From an uncultured Collinsella sp. (GTDB lineage Bacteria > Actinomycetota > Coriobacteriia > Coriobacteriales > Coriobacteriaceae): a stretch of 16,749 bases of DNA. The stretch is from positions 1 to 16,749 of the forward strand of contig UQTR01000039.1 in the NCBI GenBank assembly GCA_900544065.1. The letters run 5' to 3'. Shown here one piece after another: positions 6,435-12,700 of this stretch. The notes under the pieces are model-generated. The model saw only the letters and a program-made list of their open reading frames with translations, was not told the origin of the DNA and did no database searches. Position numbers and translations under genes: made by a program. Numbering within the stretch: position 1 is the first letter of the stretch; each line of letters starts with the position of its first letter.

Positions 6435-8675
6435 GTGGCAAAGAAGAAGACGAAGAACCAGCCCAAGAAAAAGCAGGTCAACGCCGAGAACGTCATCGGC
6501 CTGCACTCCGAGGTCACCGATCAGCCGATCACGCAGACGCTCGAGGTCAACTACATGCCCTACGCTATGAGCGTCAACGTCTCGCGTGCGTTCCCCGAGA
6601 TTGACGGCTTTAAGCCCTCGCACCGCAAGCTGCTCTACACCATGTACAAGATGGGTCTGCTCAAGGGCGAGCGCCAGAAGAGCGCCAACATCGTGGGCCA
6701 GACCATGAAGCTCAACCCGCACGGCGACGCCGCGATCTACGAGACGATGGTGCGCCTGGCCACCGGCAACGAGGCGTTGCTCGCCCCCTTCGTGGAGTCG
6801 AAGGGCAACTTTGGCAAGTACTATTCGGGCGATCTGAGCTACGCTGCCTCGCGTTACACCGAGGCCAAGCTCTCCCCCATCAGTGCCGAGATCTTCAAAG
6901 ACATCGACAAGGACCCGGTCGACTTCGTTGACAGCTACGACGGCGCCATGAAGGAGCCGCGCCTGCTGCCCACCACGTTCCCCAACATCCTCGTCTCGGC
7001 CAACAAGGGCATCGGCGTCGCCATGGCGTCCGACATCTGTGGTTTCAACCTCAATGAGGTCTGCACCGCCACGATGCACTACCTCAAGGACCCCGACTGC
7101 GACCTGCTCGAGTACATGCCCATGCCCGACTTCTCGACCGGCGGCGAGATCATCTACCGCCGCGAGGAGATGGAAAAGATCGTCGAGACCGGCCTGGGCA
7201 GCTTCCAGATTCGCTCCCGCTGGCGCTGGATCCCCGAAGAGCGCATCATCGAGGTCTACGAGATTCCCTACACCACCAAGACCGATGTCATCATCGAGCG
7301 CATCGTCAAGCTCTCCAAAGAGGGCAAGGTCAAGGAGATTGCCGATATCCGCGACGAGACCGACCTTTCGGGCCTGCGCATCGCCATCGACCTCAAGCGC
7401 GGCGTCGACCCCGACAAGCTCATGGCCAAGCTCTATCGCTCGACCACGCTGCAGGATTCGTTCTCGTGCAACTTTAACGTGCTGGTCGACGGCTATCCCC
7501 GCGTTATGGGCGTGCGCCAGATCCTGCACGAGTGGGTTACGTGGCGCATTCAGTCCACGCGCCGCCGCATTAACTTTGACCTGGGCAAAAAGTCCGAACG
7601 CCTGCACCTGCTGCACGGCCTCGAGGCGATTCTGCTCGACATCGACAAGGCCATCGCCATCATCCGCGGCACCAAGCTCGAGGCCGAGGTCGTGCCCAAC
7701 CTTATGAAGGGTTTCGACATCGACGAGACCCAGGCAGAGTTTGTTGCCGAGCTCAAGCTCCGCAACATCAACGAGGAGTACATCCTCAACCGCACCAAGG
7801 ACATCGCCAAGCTCGAAGGCGAGATCGCCGAGCTTGAGGAGATTCTCTCCAGCGAGGAGAACATCAAGAAGGTCATCAGCGACGAGCTCGCCGCCGTCAA
7901 CAAGAAGTACGTGATGCCGCGCCGCACGGGCAGGATCGAGCCCCATGAGGTTATCGAAGTGAGCCTGGAGCCCGAGGTCGAGGAGTACCCGGTGACCATC
8001 ATGCTCTCGCGCGACAGCTACCTCAAGAAGATGACCGACCGCGTGCTCAAGAAGGCCGCTACGCTCAAGTACAAGGACGGCGATAAACCCTTTATCGAGT
8101 TCCCGTCCTCCAATACGCACGAGCTGCTGGTCTTTACCAACAAGAGCCAGGTGTACAAGTGCAAGGTCGCGCAGTTTGAGGACACCAAGTCGGCCCAGCT
8201 GGGCTCGTACCTGCCGACCGATCTTGAGATGGAACCCGACGAGAGCGTCATCTGGGTCATCGACCCCGAGGACTACAAGGCCGACGTGCTGTTCGTCTTT
8301 GAGAATGGCCGCGTGGTGCGCGTTGCGCTTTCCGGATACGTCACCAAGACCAACCGCAAGCGCCTCAAGAACGCCATCTACGGCGGCAGCAAGCTGCTGT
8401 ATGCCCAGGTGCTCAAGGAAGATCGCGACATCGCGCTGGTCTCGAGCGACTATCGTCTGATGAACTTCAACACGTCGCTGCTCAAGACCAAGACGACCAC
8501 CAACACGCAGGGCGTCCAGGCCTTTACCGCCAAGAAGGGCCGCTCAGTCACCACCGTCGGCACAACCGAGGAAATCCTTGGCGCCGGCGTCTCGGCCGAA
8601 AAGTTCACCGCGCAGAGTCTGCCCTCCGCCGGTGCCCTCATGAAGGAAAACGACATGCCGAGCCTGTTTGACTAG
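6435..8675 (+). CDS. Type IIA DNA topoisomerase subunit A (GyrA/ParC family)
   Basis: This 746-residue protein starts at a GTG at 6435, just after AGAGGA (6425-6430). The N-terminus is Lys-rich (2-14). The breakage-reunion domain follows: YMPYAMSVNVSRAFPEIDG (40-58), HRKLLY (63-68), GNFG (124-127), and RY with the catalytic tyrosine at Y141 in AASRYTEAKLSP. A helical gate/coiled-coil region lies around 380-480, rich in Glu/Lys. The C-terminal part (~510-746) has few beta-pinwheel-like blades (ELLVFTNKSQ; DVLFVFENGRVVR; IALVSSDYRLM). No QRRGGKG-type GyrA box is visible, so wrapping-dependent negative supercoiling is unlikely and a ParC-like decatenation or relaxation role fits better. This is inference. 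It forms an operon with subunit B and ends in the hairpin at 8713-8752. Confidence 0.95.
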   Translation: MAKKKTKNQPKKKQVNAENVIGLHSEVTDQPITQTLEVNYMPYAMSVNVSRAFPEIDGFKPSHRKLLYTMYKMGLLKGERQKSANIVGQTMKLNPHGDAAIYETMVRLATGNEALLAPFVESKGNFGKYYSGDLSYAASRYTEAKLSPISAEIFKDIDKDPVDFVDSYDGAMKEPRLLPTTFPNILVSANKGIGVAMASDICGFNLNEVCTATMHYLKDPDCDLLEYMPMPDFSTGGEIIYRREEMEKIVETGLGSFQIRSRWRWIPEERIIEVYEIPYTTKTDVIIERIVKLSKEGKVKEIADIRDETDLSGLRIAIDLKRGVDPDKLMAKLYRSTTLQDSFSCNFNVLVDGYPRVMGVRQILHEWVTWRIQSTRRRINFDLGKKSERLHLLHGLEAILLDIDKAIAIIRGTKLEAEVVPNLMKGFDIDETQAEFVAELKLRNINEEYILNRTKDIAKLEGEIAELEEILSSEENIKKVISDELAAVNKKYVMPRRTGRIEPHEVIEVSLEPEVEEYPVTIMLSRDSYLKKMTDRVLKKAATLKYKDGDKPFIEFPSSNTHELLVFTNKSQVYKCKVAQFEDTKSAQLGSYLPTDLEMEPDESVIWVIDPEDYKADVLFVFENGRVVRVALSGYVTKTNRKRLKNAIYGGSKLLYAQVLKEDRDIALVSSDYRLMNFNTSLLKTKTTTNTQGVQAFTAKKGRSVTTVGTTEEILGAGVSAEKFTAQSLPSAGALMKENDMPSLFD

Positions 8676-8712
8676 GACGACGGCAGTCGAGCTGGTCCAA
8701 GCCACAAACCAA

Positions 8713-8752
8713 CGGGGCCCGGAGCGCAGTAAATACTGAGCTCCGGGCCCCG
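8713..8752. terminator. Strong GC-rich hairpin after topoisomerase operon
   Basis: A perfect 13-bp stem (8713-8725 with 8740-8752, GC-rich) is topped by a further CAGT / ACTG pairing around an AAAT loop. It starts 37 bases after the subunit A stop. No T-tract follows on the plus strand; the minus side is mildly T-rich (TTGGTTTG). It probably terminates the operon and may also block the convergent ATPase gene. Confidence 0.7.
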
Positions 8753-8786
8753 CCATTAGACATGCAAGGCAAAGACGACAATGTCA

Positions 8787-8822
8787 GCAACTACGCATGG
8801 CAATCAGCAATCCTCTTGGCAA
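8787..8822 (+). repeat. Direct repeat, left copy, flanking ATPase cassette
   Basis: This 36-bp stretch matches 10361-10396 at 32 of 36 positions, including 22 identical bases in a row (8798-8819, beginning TGGCAATC and ending CCTCTTGG). It lies between the topoisomerase terminator and the 3' end of the ATPase gene. Confidence 0.8.
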
Positions 8823-8855
8823 CCATCAATCAAGACCGCGCCACTGCCACGTAAA

Positions 8856-10064
8856 TCATATGCTCCACACCGGGACCGCCTGGACATCCTTGGTAATGAG
8901 GTATGGTTCCGGAGTTTGACAGACAACGTGCCCAAACCCGATCTCATAGCCAGATAGGCCGTCAAGACAGGTAAAGTTCTTCACCGCGTCTCTACTCACC
9001 GTAGCAGACATCTTCACCTCGACGGGATGTAAGATATGACCCTCTTGGATGAGCAAATCGATTTCGCGCTTCTTTTGATCCCGGTAGAACCATACATCAC
9101 GAAGGCTCTTCCCCGCATTCATAAAGCTCTTCAAAATTTCTGAGACAACGAACGTCTCAAATATATGCCCCGCCGCGGCCCCGTTGCGCAATTGCTCCGG
9201 TGTTATCCATCTCGTAAGATGACAAACAAGGCCCGTGTCCATGAAGAATATCTTTGGGGTCTTGGTCAGACGCTTATCGACATTAGGCCAAAAGGGCTCG
9301 ACAATCCGAACGATGTTCGACGCCTGCAAAACCGAGAGCCAAGCCTTTACCGTCTTACGGTCGACATCAACGGTGTTTCCAATATCGGTGGCATTCAACA
9401 GTTGCCCCGTTCTCGCTGCGCACGCGACCATAAAGCTGTAGAACTTCGCCTCATCCTTCACGTTTACAAGATCGCGAACATCGCGTTCGAGATATGCGGC
9501 AACGTAGTCGGAATAATAGGAGTCCCAATCGATATTCTGGTCTTGCAGTTCGGGCATCGAACCCCTATGGATGATGTTCCAAATATTTCCCGAAGACATC
9601 TTAGATGCTAAGGAAATCTTTTCGGGGATATACGGACGAGGACTCTGGGAACCGCCGACGAGCTCTCGCAAGCTTAGAGAGGGCATCTCCAAGATTCTGA
9701 TCCTCCCCGCCAAAGATTCGCTCACCCCCTTCATGAGGTGATATGTCTGGGATCCCGTGAGGACGATTCGGCCCTTCTCCCCTGATTGATCAACAACCCA
9801 CTTCACCGGAGAAAAAAGCTCAGGCACGCGCTGAATCTCATCGATGATAATCGGCAGATCATGAGACTCGAAAAACAGGGCGGCGTCCTCTTTTGCAAGG
9901 AGATAATCCCGCGGGTTCTCCATCGAAACATAGTCGAATCGGTCGCCCAGATGTTGCTTGAGAACCGTCGTCTTCCCAACTTGGCGCGCCCCGGTCACCA
10001 GGACAACTTTTCCCTGCCCCAGCATCGAATCTATCGTCTGTTCAATTTCGCGCTCGATGTACAT
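8856..10064 (-). CDS. AAA-family ATPase with DUF4143 domain
   Basis: This 402-residue protein starts at the ATG at 10064, with AGGAGG 7 bases before it (10072-10077); the frame is open further up, but that part lies in the promoter. The N-terminal AAA_14 domain has Walker A GARQVGKT (25-32), Walker B PIIIDE (71-76), and the sensor-like LTGSQ (102-106). Residues ~185-260 contain ERDVRDLVNV and a winged-helix-like part. The C-terminal DUF4143 region carries a PD-(D/E)XK-like signature, REIDLLI (333-339) and VEVK (348-351). This is the standard layout of a widespread prokaryotic family of uncertain function, common in accessory DNA and sometimes discussed near defence or toxin-antitoxin genes. 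No partner gene is adjacent. It has its own promoter and lies between direct repeats. Confidence 0.93.
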   Translation of the reverse strand: MYIEREIEQTIDSMLGQGKVVLVTGARQVGKTTVLKQHLGDRFDYVSMENPRDYLLAKEDAALFFESHDLPIIIDEIQRVPELFSPVKWVVDQSGEKGRIVLTGSQTYHLMKGVSESLAGRIRILEMPSLSLRELVGGSQSPRPYIPEKISLASKMSSGNIWNIIHRGSMPELQDQNIDWDSYYSDYVAAYLERDVRDLVNVKDEAKFYSFMVACAARTGQLLNATDIGNTVDVDRKTVKAWLSVLQASNIVRIVEPFWPNVDKRLTKTPKIFFMDTGLVCHLTRWITPEQLRNGAAAGHIFETFVVSEILKSFMNAGKSLRDVWFYRDQKKREIDLLIQEGHILHPVEVKMSATVSRDAVKNFTCLDGLSGYEIGFGHVVCQTPEPYLITKDVQAVPVWSI

Positions 10065-10088
10065 AGAATCGCCTCCTGTTCGGAGTTC

Positions 10089-10117
10089 ATTATCTCGCAC
10101 AAACCTAAATCGGTCAA
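10089..10117 (-). promoter_or_regulatory. Promoter of the first AAA/DUF4143 gene
   Basis: On the minus strand TTGACC (10117-10112), a 17-base spacer and GATAAT (10094-10089) form a good sigma-A-type promoter about 25 bases before the start codon at 10064, giving a short leader with a strong AGGAGG. Confidence 0.65.
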
Positions 10118-10142
10118 AATCGGGAATAGAACTCCCGATTTT
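10116..10142. promoter_or_regulatory. Palindrome overlapping the -35 of the AAA/DUF4143 promoter
   Basis: AAAATCGGGA (10116-10125) and TCCCGATTTT (10133-10142) form a perfect 10-bp inverted repeat with a 7-base loop. It overlaps the first two bases of the -35 box and extends upstream. It could be an operator. Read on the plus strand it also resembles a terminator, but no active plus-strand gene lies upstream. Confidence 0.5.
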
Positions 10143-10143
10143 C

Positions 10144-10338
10144 ACCCTCAGTCTTCTGTTCGATTCTGGCCCCAGCAGGGTCTCGGAGATAGCCAAGCGC
10201 ATGGGCGTCGCTAGAAACTACGCAAGTCAGTACAAACGCCGCCTCCTCGAAGACGGCGTTATCGGGGAGCGCGGACGTGGCCTCGTGGGCTTTGACATCC
10301 CCGCATTCAGGGAGTTCTTGAGCGAGAAGGCGTTTTAG
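10144..10338 (+). pseudogene. 3' relic of an ATP-binding protein gene (winged-helix tail)
   Basis: The plus-strand frame ending in TAG at 10336-10338 translates to a winged-helix-like tail: GPSRVSEIAKRMGVARNYASQYKRRL, then GVIGERGRGLVGF and DIPAFREFL. This pattern is the usual C-terminus of a different family of accessory AAA ATPases, in which it follows about 350-400 residues of ATPase. Here the preceding sequence is the promoter and palindrome of the minus-strand ATPase gene, with no matching upstream part and no ribosome binding site. The fragment is therefore best read as a truncated relic inside the direct-repeat segment. The 5' boundary is approximate. Family assignment rests on remembered patterns. 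Confidence 0.6.
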
Positions 10339-10360
10339 CTCGCCGGAATTGCCCGCGAGA

Positions 10361-10396
10361 GCATCAACGCTTGGCAATCAGCAATCCTCTTGGTAA
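10361..10396 (+). repeat. Direct repeat, right copy, flanking ATPase cassette
   Basis: This is the partner of 8787-8822, with exact 22-bp identity at 10372-10393. Just downstream GATTGCCATGCG (10423-10434) is an inverted partial copy, able to pair with 10368-10379 at 11 of 12 positions. TAAGGACA (10394-10401) also pairs exactly with 10442-10449, which overlaps the stop codon of the flavoprotein gene. Confidence 0.8.
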
Positions 10397-10446
10397 GGAC
10401 AGCAAGCATTTCCGCTCGTGCCGATTGCCATGCGCTCTTCTTGTCC

Positions 10447-10977
10447 TTAGGCCAGCTTGCGAGCGAGCTCTCGCACCTCTTCCAACTTGGGCGAGGAGGC
10501 CATGCTGTCGCGCTCGGTCATACCGCTGATGGTGACAACGCCTTGGTCCTCCCACTTGCAGTATGCGCATGCGGACTTGTACATGGCGATCGCAGCATCA
10601 TAGACGCCCTCGCTGTGGCTATCGAGCAAAAGGGCCGTCTTGGTGAACGGGAAGCCCGTAGCACCGAAGGCGTAAAGGCGGTCGATGGCGGCTTTCTCCT
10701 GCGCGGTAATATCAAACCAGTAGATAGGCGAAGCGAAGACAACCATATCGGTGCCTTTCAGCGACTCGATCACCTTGGCCATGTCGTCCTTCTGCACACA
10801 GGTGCCCTCATGGGTAAAGCAGTGCTGGCATCCCAGGCAACCAGCGATCTTCTTGCTGGCAACGCGGACGACCTCGACCGCATGGCCGGCCTCACGCGCG
10901 GTCTCGGCAAACGCTTCGACCATAATGTCGGTATTGGCGCCCTTACGCGGGCTACCGCTCAATACAACGATATTCAT
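10447..10977 (-). CDS. Flavodoxin-fold NAD(P)H:FMN oxidoreductase, iron-sulfur flavoprotein-like
   Basis: This 176-residue protein has the FMN phosphate loop SGSPRKGANTD (7-17) and a second flavin-contact motif ASPIYWF (82-88), typical of the NADPH-dependent FMN reductase/flavodoxin-like superfamily. Cysteines C47, C50, C53 and C60 form C-x2-C-x2-C-x6-C (CLGCQHC...C), close to the compact [4Fe-4S] motif of iron-sulfur flavoproteins; a further CAYC lies at 137-140. It is probably a cytoplasmic flavin-dependent electron-transfer enzyme or reductase; the substrate is unknown. The ATG at 10977 follows AAGGAGGG (10986-10993) by 8 bases. The gene appears monocistronic. Its stop codon is part of an inverted repeat with 10394-10401. 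Confidence 0.92.
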   Translation of the reverse strand: MNIVVLSGSPRKGANTDIMVEAFAETAREAGHAVEVVRVASKKIAGCLGCQHCFTHEGTCVQKDDMAKVIESLKGTDMVVFASPIYWFDITAQEKAAIDRLYAFGATGFPFTKTALLLDSHSEGVYDAAIAMYKSACAYCKWEDQGVVTISGMTERDSMASSPKLEEVRELARKLA

Positions 10978-11299
10978 AGGAATCTCCCTCCTTCATGCCG
11001 CAGGCGCGCGGCACGTTTTTTGTTGTAACCAAAACGGATGGAGCTATTCAGTCGTCTGCAGACCACATCTCTTGTTCGCGCTCTCTAGACACAATCCCAT
11101 TGGCTGATAACTCCCCAGCCACCTTGATTCTCTCTCCAAGAATCAAGCGGGCAGAATGTTGCTCGCGAAGTGTCGGCTGTGGGAAAATTAACTTGAGCTT
11201 TCTCCCTGCTCGCGTAAGCGTTCGCGTGAAAGAGCCTAGTCTCATCGGCCAGGCGCAATATTGATCCGCGGAAACCGGCCTACGAACAAGGAGCGCCTT
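10978..11299. other. Intergenic region, flavoprotein / surface protein
   Basis: This 322-bp region separates divergent genes. It has the flavoprotein ribosome binding site, a hairpin plus T-run at 10996-11021, and a perfect 9-bp hairpin CTTGATTCT / AGAATCAAG (11123-11131 with 11137-11145, 5-base loop). Open frames cross it on both strands, one on the minus strand ending near 11048 with fairly normal composition, but none has a ribosome binding site or a recognised domain. Confidence 0.5.
10996..11021 (+). terminator. Plus-strand hairpin with T6 in flavoprotein leader
   Basis: TGCCGC / GCGGCA (10996-11001 with 11008-11013) is followed two bases later by six Ts (11016-11021). It is a plus-strand intrinsic terminator shape, yet no plus-strand gene lies just upstream. 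It may end an antisense transcript, or act as a hairpin just upstream of the flavoprotein's ribosome binding site. Confidence 0.35.
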
Positions 11300-12478
11300 A
11301 TGTATGGACAGCATGCACCACAAACCCAGAACGATCGAACCAGCTCGTTTATCCGCAGCGTCAAGCGTCATGCGAGCGTTAGAGTAGTCGCCTTCGGAGC
11401 GATTATTCTTGTGTCCGGGCAGCTCTTGCTACCCGGTTCGGCACTGGCAGCCGAAATGCCCGAACCCGATGCTGCAACGCTCATTACCTGCGATGAAGCC
11501 AACGCGGAAGGCAACCTCACAGCTACCGACGTTGTCGACCATAACTATGACCTGGAGCTCCCTCCCGCCTTCATGTTGGTCCAGAATGAGGCGTTTGTAT
11601 ACGACTTCCCCGACAAACCCGAGGACTTCATCTACGGGCTTAACGACACCGTCCATCTCTTCAAGATTGACACCGATACCGAAAGCCTTATAAAAACCGA
11701 GAACCCCAAAGAGGCAAGCGTCTCTATTGCCCTGACCATGATTGATAATCACGTAAGAGCAACCGTAGTCTTTACAGGCGGCTATGCCGACGACCAAATC
11801 CCTTATAGGCTAAACCTCATCAGCTCAACCCTCCTTGGCACGCAAGTTGACCATGACTACGATAGCGGCCAGGGGATTATGCGCGAAACGCGGCACGACT
11901 ACTACATCCGCTACGTCTTCGACAGCGACGTGCACTTGATTGCAACCGACGCGACCGATCCCGAGCCCAGCCCTGACGTTAAGCCGAACCCAGAGGTGAA
12001 ACCCAATCCAGAAACCAAGCCCGAGCCCACGCCGCAGCCTAAAACAGAAAAGTCAGCCGCAGCCTCCTCCCCCGCCAAGACACCAGCGGTCGTTAAGCAC
12101 ACCGAGACTGTCCTGCCCGCAACAAGCGACAACGGCGCAACGGCAGTCGTCTTGAGCGCAGTTGGCGTAGCGATCGCAGCAGCCGGCATTTCCGCGACAA
12201 GGAGCCGCAACCGCTGGCTAAAATATGGCAAATCGACGCACGGAAAGAAACGTATCGATGCTGGTGGATTTCAACGAGGTCAAAGAGGCAACCATCCCGG
12301 GAGTGAACAACGAGACGGGCGAGATGAATGCCAGGTTGTAGATGGACGGGCAGGGCAAGATTATCCCGATGGCTATTCATTCAGGCGGCTCGATTGGTCC
12401 GCACACGCGCTCGGCGCACACCAGAGCCGCAGGCAAGGCACATGTCGGAAAACGAGAGTGGATAATCTCCCACTTTGA
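11300..12478 (+). CDS. Surface protein with LPATS sorting signal, abnormal C-terminal extension
   Basis: Translation starts at the ATG at 11300, 6 bases after AAGGAG (11288-11293). Residues 1-51 are a long signal peptide (RSVKRHASVR, then a hydrophobic stretch ending PGSALAAE, cleavage likely near 50-51). Residues 52-218 are a mixed beta-type extracellular region with no recognised domain. A Pro/Glu/Lys-rich spacer (219-250, PEPSPDVKPNPEVKPNPETK) and an Ala-rich stretch follow. Then come LPATSDNG (272-279), a hydrophobic segment (280-298) and a basic stretch (RSRNR). This is a sortase signal with Ser replacing Gly. Such proteins normally end here, but this frame runs on for about 87 residues through a decayed cupin gene and stops inside the inverted repeat at 12451-12520. 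A TAA lies in another frame at 12219-12221, so a frameshift or lost stop is likely. Confidence 0.8.
   Translation: MYGQHAPQTQNDRTSSFIRSVKRHASVRVVAFGAIILVSGQLLLPGSALAAEMPEPDAATLITCDEANAEGNLTATDVVDHNYDLELPPAFMLVQNEAFVYDFPDKPEDFIYGLNDTVHLFKIDTDTESLIKTENPKEASVSIALTMIDNHVRATVVFTGGYADDQIPYRLNLISSTLLGTQVDHDYDSGQGIMRETRHDYYIRYVFDSDVHLIATDATDPEPSPDVKPNPEVKPNPETKPEPTPQPKTEKSAAASSPAKTPAVVKHTETVLPATSDNGATAVVLSAVGVAIAAAGISATRSRNRWLKYGKSTHGKKRIDAGGFQRGQRGNHPGSEQRDGRDECQVVDGRAGQDYPDGYSFRRLDWSAHALGAHQSRRQGTCRKTRVDNLPL
12258..12450 (+). pseudogene. Degraded cupin-domain protein gene
   Basis: Reading from the ATG at 12258 (preceded by GGAAAG) gives MLVDFNEVKEATIPGVNNET, continuing GEMNARL, then TAG (12339-12341), then MDGQGKIIPMAIHSGGSIGPH. 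This matches the start of small single-domain cupin proteins (VDF..VKE..IPG.N; RMY.DG..KIIP..IHPGGSIG.H). The stop falls where the family usually has Tyr, so a single TAC/TAT-to-TAG change explains it. After IGPHT the expected cupin core is missing and only GKAHV remains before the inverted repeat. The gene is thus both interrupted and 3'-truncated. It overlaps the extended tail of the surface protein in another frame. Assignment is from remembered family pattern. Confidence 0.6.
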
Positions 12479-12520
12479 GCCTAACTTTGAGCTCAAAGTG
12501 GGAGATTATCCACTCTCGTT
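12451..12520. repeat. Perfect 30-bp inverted repeat with 10-base loop
   Basis: Bases 12451-12480 are the exact reverse complement of 12491-12520, with CTAACTTTGA as loop. Each arm contains AGTGG...CCACT and can also fold on itself. No T-tract follows. It sits between convergent genes and contains the stop of the surface protein frame. It resembles a REP/REPIN-type or MITE-derived palindrome more than an ordinary terminator. Confidence 0.9.
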
Positions 12521-12539
12521 CATCAAGCGTCCGATAATC

Positions 12540-12587
12540 CACGATCGTGTGTCCATATTTCCACGCTCGTGCAGGCGTGTCGGAAAT
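12540..12587. repeat. Cluster of short palindromes next to the 30-bp repeat
   Basis: CACGATCGTG (12540-12549) is a perfect palindrome, and a one-base variant, CACGCTCGTG, follows at 12562-12571. ATTTCC...GGAAAT around ACGC...GCGT forms a bulged hairpin (about 12557-12587). TGTCGGAAA (12578-12586) repeats the sequence just before the large inverted repeat (12444-12452). The stretch 12521-12700 has no convincing gene. Confidence 0.5.
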
Positions 12588-12700
12588 GCACGCTCCATCC
12601 TTGGTAGCAGGAAGCGCGCTTCGAACAGCGAAAGCTAAAGCGCAAGCAAAAGCATCGCGGGCATTAATCAATGCCGACATGAATCGGAGCCGGCCTCCAC

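Noticed and set aside
5529..8120. Very long open frame (863 codons) antisense to the topoisomerase genes
   Set aside because: It is a shadow of strong C/G third-position bias in the genuine genes; the translation is a Leu/Val/Asp-rich low-complexity string without domains, and no ribosome binding site was seen.
11048..11371. Minus-strand frame upstream of the second surface protein
   Set aside because: Composition is fairly protein-like, but the start lies inside the surface protein gene and no family was recognised; a homology search would decide.
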